A DNA stretch of 64,000 bases, taken from the NCBI RefSeq assembly GCF_003710805.1, contig NZ_RHHB01000010.1, positions 26,632-90,631 on the forward strand. Direction: 5' to 3'. Positions within the stretch are counted from its first letter, which is position 1, and each line of letters starts with the position of its first letter. Under the pieces are notes generated by a model. It did not search any database. It was not told the DNA's origin and worked only from the letters and a program-made list of their open reading frames with translations. Position numbers and translations under genes: made by a program. The stretch comes from Agromyces tardus (GTDB lineage Bacteria > Actinomycetota > Actinomycetes > Actinomycetales > Microbacteriaceae). Positions 60,018 through 64,000 of this stretch are shown one piece after another.

Positions 60018-60947
60018 TCAGCCGCCGGTGGACACGACGAGCTTGCCGATCGTGTGGTGGCCGAAGGCGCCCGCGGCGTCCGCCGCGTCATCGAGCACGA
60101 ACTCCCGGTCGATGACCACGGTGAGCTCGCCGGCGTCGACGAGCGCCGCGAGTCGCTCGAGCGTCGCGCGATCCGGGTACGCCGCGATCGGCACGAACTG
60201 GAGCCGATCATCGCCGAACATGTCGGGCGAGTAGAGCAGTGGGGAGATGAAGACGCCCCCGTCCCGCACGAGCGGCGAGATCTCGGTCGCCACGCCCGCG
60301 AAGTGGAGGGCGGCGTCGACGCCGTCCGGAGCGAGCGGACGCACGGCGGCGTCGAGGCCGATCGTGTAGTCGACCGCTTCGGCGCCGAACTCCTCGAGCA
60401 GGGCGCGGCCCTCCTCCGTGCGTCCCGTCGCGATCACCCGTGCGCCGCCGGCCACCGCGAGCTGGGTCGCGAGGACGCCGACGCCGCCCGTCGCACCGAC
60501 GATCAGGATGGTGGCTCCGTCGAGGTCGAGCGGCGCGAGGGAGGCGATGGCGGTCGTGCCGGTGTGCCCGAGCGCCGCGGCGGTCGTGTCGGACACACCG
60601 TCGGGAATGGCGGCGGCCGCCGACTCGACCGGCACCGTCGTGTACTCCGCGATGCTGCCCTCCTTGAGGTGGGGCTTCGACACGACGCCGAACACCCGGT
60701 CGCCCACGGCGAAGTCGGCGACGCCCGGGCCGACCGCGTCGACCGTGCCCGCGAAGTCGCGGCCGAGCACGAGCGGATAGCGATGCTCGAAGAAGCCGGC
60801 CATGAAGCCCGCGGCGACCGCCAGGTCGAATCCGTTGACCGTCGCGGCCGACACCCGCACCCGCACCTCGCCCTCGTCGGGCTCGGGGATCTCGATCTCG
60901 GTGACTGCGGGCGCGCCGCCCGCCTCGGTGATGGCGTATGCCTTCAT
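60018..60947 (-). CDS. Zinc-independent quinone oxidoreductase-like medium-chain dehydrogenase
   Basis: 309 residues of the MDR superfamily, QOR/zeta-crystallin-like branch: GroES-like N-domain with LVLGRDFAGTVDAVGPGV near 60-77, then the Rossmann motif ILIVGATGGVGVLATQLA near 145-162 for NADPH. It lacks the catalytic and structural zinc ligands of alcohol dehydrogenases. Probably reduces quinones or enones. AGGAG site before the ATG. Stands alone; its stop faces the LigD-like gene. Confidence 0.86.
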   Translation of the reverse strand: MKAYAITEAGGAPAVTEIEIPEPDEGEVRVRVSAATVNGFDLAVAAGFMAGFFEHRYPLVLGRDFAGTVDAVGPGVADFAVGDRVFGVVSKPHLKEGSIAEYTTVPVESAAAAIPDGVSDTTAAALGHTGTTAIASLAPLDLDGATILIVGATGGVGVLATQLAVAGGARVIATGRTEEGRALLEEFGAEAVDYTIGLDAAVRPLAPDGVDAALHFAGVATEISPLVRDGGVFISPLLYSPDMFGDDRLQFVPIAAYPDRATLERLAALVDAGELTVVIDREFVLDDAADAAGAFGHHTIGKLVVSTGG

Positions 60948-61158
60948 GTCTGTGCTCCTGGACTCCGCCGGGCGCGCCCGGTGCCGGCTCGCTGCCGAGA
61001 TCGACGGGCGGGGGCTTCCGAGGAGCGATCCGGGAATCCAGTCCTGTGGGGTGTCGATGAGGCGGCGGGCCGACCTGTGACGTCGGGCTAAGGCCTGTCG
61101 TACTCCTCCGCGACGGCGGGCACAAGAGAACCGCGCGAAAAAGTGACAGTCCCGCGGA

Positions 61159-61908
61159 TCAGACCTCCGACGACCGGCGCTCGTGGGCCGGGGCACCGTG
61201 CACCTCGCGGTGCAGCCGCTCCATGCGCGCGTCGAGCTCGGCGGCCGTTCGCGCGGCATCCGTGAGCCCCTCGAGCAGTTCGTCGGGCACGTGACGGTCG
61301 TACTTGTAGTAGATCTTGTGCTCGAGGCTCGCCCAGAAGTCCATCGCGATCGTGCGGATCTGCACCTCGACGCAGACGGGGTGCGCGCCCGTGGAGAGGA
61401 ACACCGGCACCTCCACGATCAGGTGCAGGCTCTGGTAGCCGTTCTCCTTCGGCTCAGCGATGTAGTCCTTCGTGCGGATGACGCGGATGTCGCGCTGCGC
61501 CGTGAGGAGCTCGGCGATCCGGTACGCGTCCGACACGAAGCTGCACGTCACCCGCACGCCCGCGATGTCGGTGATGGTCTCGCGGATCGCCTCGAACGAC
61601 GGCTCCACGCCCTTGCGCCGCATCTTGTCGACGACGCTGTCGAGGCTCTTCAGCCGGCTCGAGATGTGCTCGATCGGGTTGTAGTCGTGCGCCTGGTTGA
61701 ACTCCTCGCGCAGGATGGAGAGCTTCGTGATGACCTCGTCCATGCCGAACTTGTAGCGCAGCAGGAACCGTTCGGTCTCGTCGCGGAGTGCCCGCATCTC
61801 GTCGAGCGTCTGGCCGTCGATGGTGTCGAGGGTGCGCTGCGCCCGGTCGGTCAGCATCGAGGGGCAGGTCGTGTGCCGGGTGGGCGGGGTTCCGTCGAGC
61901 GGGGTCAC
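61159..61908 (-). CDS. Small alarmone synthetase (GTP pyrophosphokinase family, RelA/SpoT synthetase domain only)
   Basis: 249 residues with only the (p)ppGpp synthetase domain: LREEFNQAHDYNPIEHISSRLKS-like start near 86, the GTP-binding DIAGVRVTCSFVSDAYRI near 132-149, the KENGYQSLHLIVEV segment near 173-186 with the synthesis Tyr/His, and EVQIRTIAMDFWASLEHKI-type motif from about 198. No hydrolase, TGS or ACT domains, so a RelP/RelQ-like small synthetase. GTG start is set by a -10 box 7 nt upstream. The N-terminal 18 residues are poorly conserved. Confidence 0.88.
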   Translation of the reverse strand: MTPLDGTPPTRHTTCPSMLTDRAQRTLDTIDGQTLDEMRALRDETERFLLRYKFGMDEVITKLSILREEFNQAHDYNPIEHISSRLKSLDSVVDKMRRKGVEPSFEAIRETITDIAGVRVTCSFVSDAYRIAELLTAQRDIRVIRTKDYIAEPKENGYQSLHLIVEVPVFLSTGAHPVCVEVQIRTIAMDFWASLEHKIYYKYDRHVPDELLEGLTDAARTAAELDARMERLHREVHGAPAHERRSSEV

Positions 61909-61915
61909 GCCATCC

Positions 61916-61921
61916 ACGGTA
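61916..61921 (-). promoter_or_regulatory. -10 element of alarmone synthetase gene (leaderless)
   Basis: TACCGT on the minus strand ends 7 nt before the GTG start at 61908. Confidence 0.5.
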
Positions 61922-62024
61922 CGGGCGCCACCTCTGCGTTCCCTTTGACTCCGCAGTGGATCGCGCGTGAGCGGGCGATGCGGCGGGGCACGGCGGCGTG
62001 AGAGGTCCGTGGCTCGCAGCGGGT

Positions 62025-62435
62025 TCACCCGATCGCGGCCACGTAGCGCCAGCGGTCGTCCCGCACGAACCGGCTGGTCTCGTGCAGCACCCCGCGCTCG
62101 CCGTCGGCGCGGTAGCGGGCCGCGAACTCCACGGTGCCCTCGCGATCGAGTGGGCCGCCTCGCTCGCTGCGCACGATCTCGAGCGACCGCCACGCGATGC
62201 CGGGGTCGAGCTCGAGGTGCGCAGGGCGGGTCGACGGATGCCACGTGGCAAGCAGGTAGGCGACGTCGCCCACGATGAACGCCGTGTACCGGGAGCGCAT
62301 GAGCTGCTGGGCCGTGGGTGCCGTCGCACCCCCCGAGAGGAAGCGCCCGCAGCACTCGCCGAAGCCGAGGCCCGTGCCGCACGGACACCGGTCGGCTGCG
62401 GCGATGACGGGGAACGGATCGTGCTGTTGCGGCAT
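62025..62435 (-). CDS. YchJ-like SEC-C motif protein
   Basis: 136 residues matching the YchJ/UPF0225 family: an N-terminal metal-binding CPCGTG...ECCGRFL (SEC-C-like) motif, then LMRSRYTAFIVGDVAYLLATWHP (about 45-67) and the NTF2-like core with VEFAARYRADGERGVLHE near 104. Likely binds zinc; function unknown. I choose the ATG at 62435, which has a -10-like GAGACT 6 nt upstream; ATG 62453 would add six residues and lie before that promoter. Confidence 0.85.
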   Translation of the reverse strand: MPQQHDPFPVIAAADRCPCGTGLGFGECCGRFLSGGATAPTAQQLMRSRYTAFIVGDVAYLLATWHPSTRPAHLELDPGIAWRSLEIVRSERGGPLDREGTVEFAARYRADGERGVLHETSRFVRDDRWRYVAAIG

Positions 62436-62441
62436 CCGCCC

Positions 62442-62447
62442 AGTCTC
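62442..62447 (-). promoter_or_regulatory. -10-like element of ychJ-like gene (leaderless)
   Basis: GAGACT on the minus strand ends 6 nt before ATG 62435; like CAGACT at 55268, it lacks the first T. Confidence 0.35.
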
Positions 62448-62509
62448 GCTCATCCGGCCACGCGGTCATGAACCGCCCAGCGAAAACTGAGGAACTGTTC
62501 AGAATTGCA

Positions 62510-62562
62510 GGGCAGAGTGGGGGACTTCGCGCGCGGGCAGGTCTCGCGCGTTTCCCCCGCCC
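62510..62562 (+). promoter_or_regulatory. Candidate structured RNA element, copy B
   Basis: GGGC (62510-62513) with GCCC (62559-62562), a bulge AGAGT (62514-62518), GGGGG (62519-62523) with CCCCC (62554-62558), then ACTTCG and a CGCGCG/CGCGCG tip (62528-62533, 62545-62550). It has the same order and core as copy A at 49594, with changed bases in the outer and tip stems. It lies 46 nt before the start codon of paralogue B. Confidence 0.45.
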
Positions 62563-62608
62563 TCGCTCGGAGGGCCTCCCGACCAACGGAACCGAGCCCA
62601 CTCACTTC

Positions 62609-63490
62609 ATGCGAAACGACGAATCACTCACGCACGCCATCGACACCGCCACCGAGACCAGCACCACCAGCACCGCCGGCACCGCCGGCGCCGCCACGCG
62701 GGCCCCCGACGCGGGCCGGGCCACCCGCCGCACGGAGCGCCTGCGCCGCATCGGCCGACGCCGACTCGCGGCAGGCGCCGCCGTGCTCGCCGTCGGCGTC
62801 GTCGCGGGCACGGGCTTCACCCTGCAGTCCGCGCTCGCGTCGCAGGACCGAATCGCGCAGACGGCCGCGCTCACCGAGGCGACCGGGCTCCGCCACGACC
62901 AGCTCGGCGCCTACGCGTCGATCGCCGAGGCGAAGACCCGCGCGCAGGCGGAGGACACGCTCACCCTCGCGAGCGACACCCTCGCCCAGGTCGAGACGAA
63001 GGTCGACGCCGGTGCCCTCGCCGCCTCGGTGGCCTCGCTCGGCGACTACAAGACCCTGCCCATCGACACGGTCGTGGAGCTCACCCAGCAGACCCGCGCC
63101 GAGACGGCGAAGGCCATGGAGGCCGCGGAGGCGCACGACCGCGCCGAGGCCGAGCGCGCCGCCGCGCAGGCTCGCGCGAACACCCCGGACGGTGCTCGCG
63201 CCACTGCGCGCGACCTCGCCGCGTCCAACTACGGCTGGGGCGACGACCAGTTCCAGTGCCTCGACCAGCTCTGGACCAAGGAGTCCGGCTGGAACTACCT
63301 CGCCGTGAACTCGTCGAGCGGCGCGACCGGCATCCCGCAGGCGTTGCCCGGCGACAAGATGGCGACCGCCGGCTCCGACTGGGCGACGAACGCCGCCACG
63401 CAGGTCGCGTGGGGCCTCGGGTACATCGCGAGCGCGTACGGCACGCCCTGCAGTGCGTGGGGTCACTCGCAGTCCGTGAACTGGTACTAG
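62609..63490 (+). CDS. Secreted/anchored transglycosylase-like protein, paralogue B
   Basis: 293 residues, same design as the gene at 49697. It has a Thr/Ala-rich then Arg-rich N-terminus, one membrane segment (about 52-72), a helical stalk (to about 190) and a C-terminal SLT-like domain. The latter holds YGWGDDQFQCL, candidate catalytic Glu225 in TKESGWN, GIPQALPGDKMATAGSDW and WGLGYIASAYG. The C-terminal 90 residues are nearly identical in motif order to paralogue A, whereas the N-terminal halves differ. Probably acts on peptidoglycan outside the membrane. The ribosome binding site is weak. Confidence 0.8.
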   Translation: MRNDESLTHAIDTATETSTTSTAGTAGAATRAPDAGRATRRTERLRRIGRRRLAAGAAVLAVGVVAGTGFTLQSALASQDRIAQTAALTEATGLRHDQLGAYASIAEAKTRAQAEDTLTLASDTLAQVETKVDAGALAASVASLGDYKTLPIDTVVELTQQTRAETAKAMEAAEAHDRAEAERAAAQARANTPDGARATARDLAASNYGWGDDQFQCLDQLWTKESGWNYLAVNSSSGATGIPQALPGDKMATAGSDWATNAATQVAWGLGYIASAYGTPCSAWGHSQSVNWY

Positions 63491-63508
63491 GCAGGCGCCC
63501 CGCCGAGG

Positions 63509-63544
63509 CGCCGGCGCGTCCGGCCGCTCGCCGGCGCGTCCGGC
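63509..63544. repeat. 16-bp direct repeat
   Basis: CGCCGGCGCGTCCGGC at 63509-63524 and again at 63529-63544, with a 20-bp period, in the gap between convergent genes. Each copy is partly self-complementary and could help termination. Confidence 0.7.
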
Positions 63545-63550
63545 GGCGGC

Positions 63551-63844
63551 TCAGGCCACCCGCGGGTCGAGCAGGGCGGCGCGGTCGGGGTGACGGTCGA
63601 ACCACTCCTCGACGTACCAGCAGCTCGGCACGATGTGGAACTTCGTCGTCGCCTCGATGTCGTCGACGGCGAACTTCACGATCTCGCTCGCGAGTCCGTG
63701 CCCGCGGTACGGCGGGTTCGTGAACGTGCGCGTGAGCGCGATCGCGTCGCCCAGCACGCGGTAGTCGACGACGCTCGCGATCGCCCCGTCGACGCGGAGC
63801 ACGTAGCGGCGGGCATCGGATTCGTGGCTGAGCTCGGACTTCAC
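63551..63844 (-). CDS. Small GNAT-like N-acetyltransferase (YjdJ/COG2388 type)
   Basis: 97 residues with the short GNAT form: YVLRVDGAIASVVDYRVLGD near 14-33, LTRTFTNPPYRGHGLASEIVKFAVDD from about 37 with the acetyl-CoA loop RGHGLA, and KFHIVPSCWYVEEWFDRHP near 68-86 carrying the conserved Cys-Trp. Substrate unknown. GTG start follows a leaderless -10 box. Confidence 0.85.
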   Translation of the reverse strand: MKSELSHESDARRYVLRVDGAIASVVDYRVLGDAIALTRTFTNPPYRGHGLASEIVKFAVDDIEATTKFHIVPSCWYVEEWFDRHPDRAALLDPRVA

Positions 63845-63850
63845 CGTCTC

Positions 63851-63856
63851 AGGCTA
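63851..63856 (-). promoter_or_regulatory. -10 element of small GNAT gene (leaderless)
   Basis: TAGCCT on the minus strand ends 6 nt before the GTG start at 63844. Confidence 0.55.
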
Positions 63857-63931
63857 CGCCCGGCCCGCGGCGGATCGGCGACGGCGAGGCGGCCGCGCGG
63901 CGCGCCGCGGCGGCATCCGTCGACCCGGCCG

Positions 63932-64000
63932 TCAGCGACCGCGCAGCCGCTCGAGGTCGTCGCGCGGCGCCACGAGGTCCTGGCCGCGGCGGCGGCGCTG
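63932..64000 (-). CDS. C-terminal end of an unidentified gene (cut by window edge)
   Basis: The minus strand is open from the window edge to a TGA at 63932, ending in 22 residues rich in Arg, Asp and Leu (RRRRGQDLVAPRDDLERLRGR). It is too short to identify, but the composition is protein-like and no other feature occupies the space. Confidence 0.35.
   Translation of the reverse strand, partial: QRRRRGQDLVAPRDDLERLRGR

Noticed and set aside
49000..64000. Genomic island or prophage
   Set aside because: No integrase, transposase, tRNA or direct-repeat boundary; base composition and the recurrent GCGGCATCCG word are the same as in the core region.

Overview
The window is one contiguous piece of a high-GC actinobacterial chromosome, most likely from the family Microbacteriaceae (an Agromyces/Microbacterium-like organism). 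The evidence is the presence of RbpA, WhiA and OpcA, an ileS T-box leader of the translational actinobacterial kind, an F420-dependent reductase family gene, many leaderless genes, and a very frequent GCGGCATCCG word. I see no rRNA, tRNA, CRISPR array, insertion sequence, prophage or plasmid function. Almost everything is ordinary core chromosome, with a more variable stretch of regulators and transporters after about 49 kb.

Layout. 1-2.5 kb: 3' part of an MgtA-type Mg2+ P-ATPase. 2.6-13.8 kb: rpsA, coaE, uvrB, uvrA (with a LexA box), uvrC, rapZ, whiA; the usual yvcK between rapZ and whiA is absent. 13.9-18.4 kb: sodA, then gap-pgk-tpiA, then secG and rbpA. 18.5-26.6 kb, minus strand: a tightly coupled operon tkt-tal-pgi-zwf-opcA-pgl joining the pentose phosphate pathway to upper glycolysis, facing gap-pgk-tpiA. 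26.9-29.4 kb: ctaB, and on the minus strand ctaA plus a hexapeptide protein (ctaB and ctaA make heme O and heme A). 29.6-33.8 kb: Fe-S assembly operon sufB-sufD-Rieske ferredoxin-sufC, then a separately promoted sufT-like gene, with no sufS or sufU. 33.9-41.3 kb: M3 peptidase, methyltransferase, a small gene plus GNAT plus valS, serine hydrolase. 41.4-49 kb: an MHS-type transporter divergent from a short GntR regulator, then a T-box-controlled ileS-folC-DUF4233-ndk operon. 49-64 kb: two paralogous secreted transglycosylase-like genes (49.7 and 62.6 kb) bracketing MarR/EamA and LysR/EamA divergent pairs, AI-2E and YihY membrane proteins, an F420-dependent reductase family gene, DUF2306 and DUF2277 genes, a LigD polymerase-domain protein, a quinone oxidoreductase, a small alarmone synthetase and a YchJ-like protein. 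The window ends with a GNAT gene and the tail of an unidentified gene.

Regulation is unusually readable. Eighteen genes have a -10 hexamer (mostly TANNNT) ending 5-7 nt before the start codon, which points to leaderless transcripts and fixes several start codons. Two divergent regulator/transporter pairs carry clear inverted-repeat operators on top of their promoters. The two transglycosylase-like paralogues share a candidate structured 5' leader. Strong GC-rich hairpin terminators separate most units.
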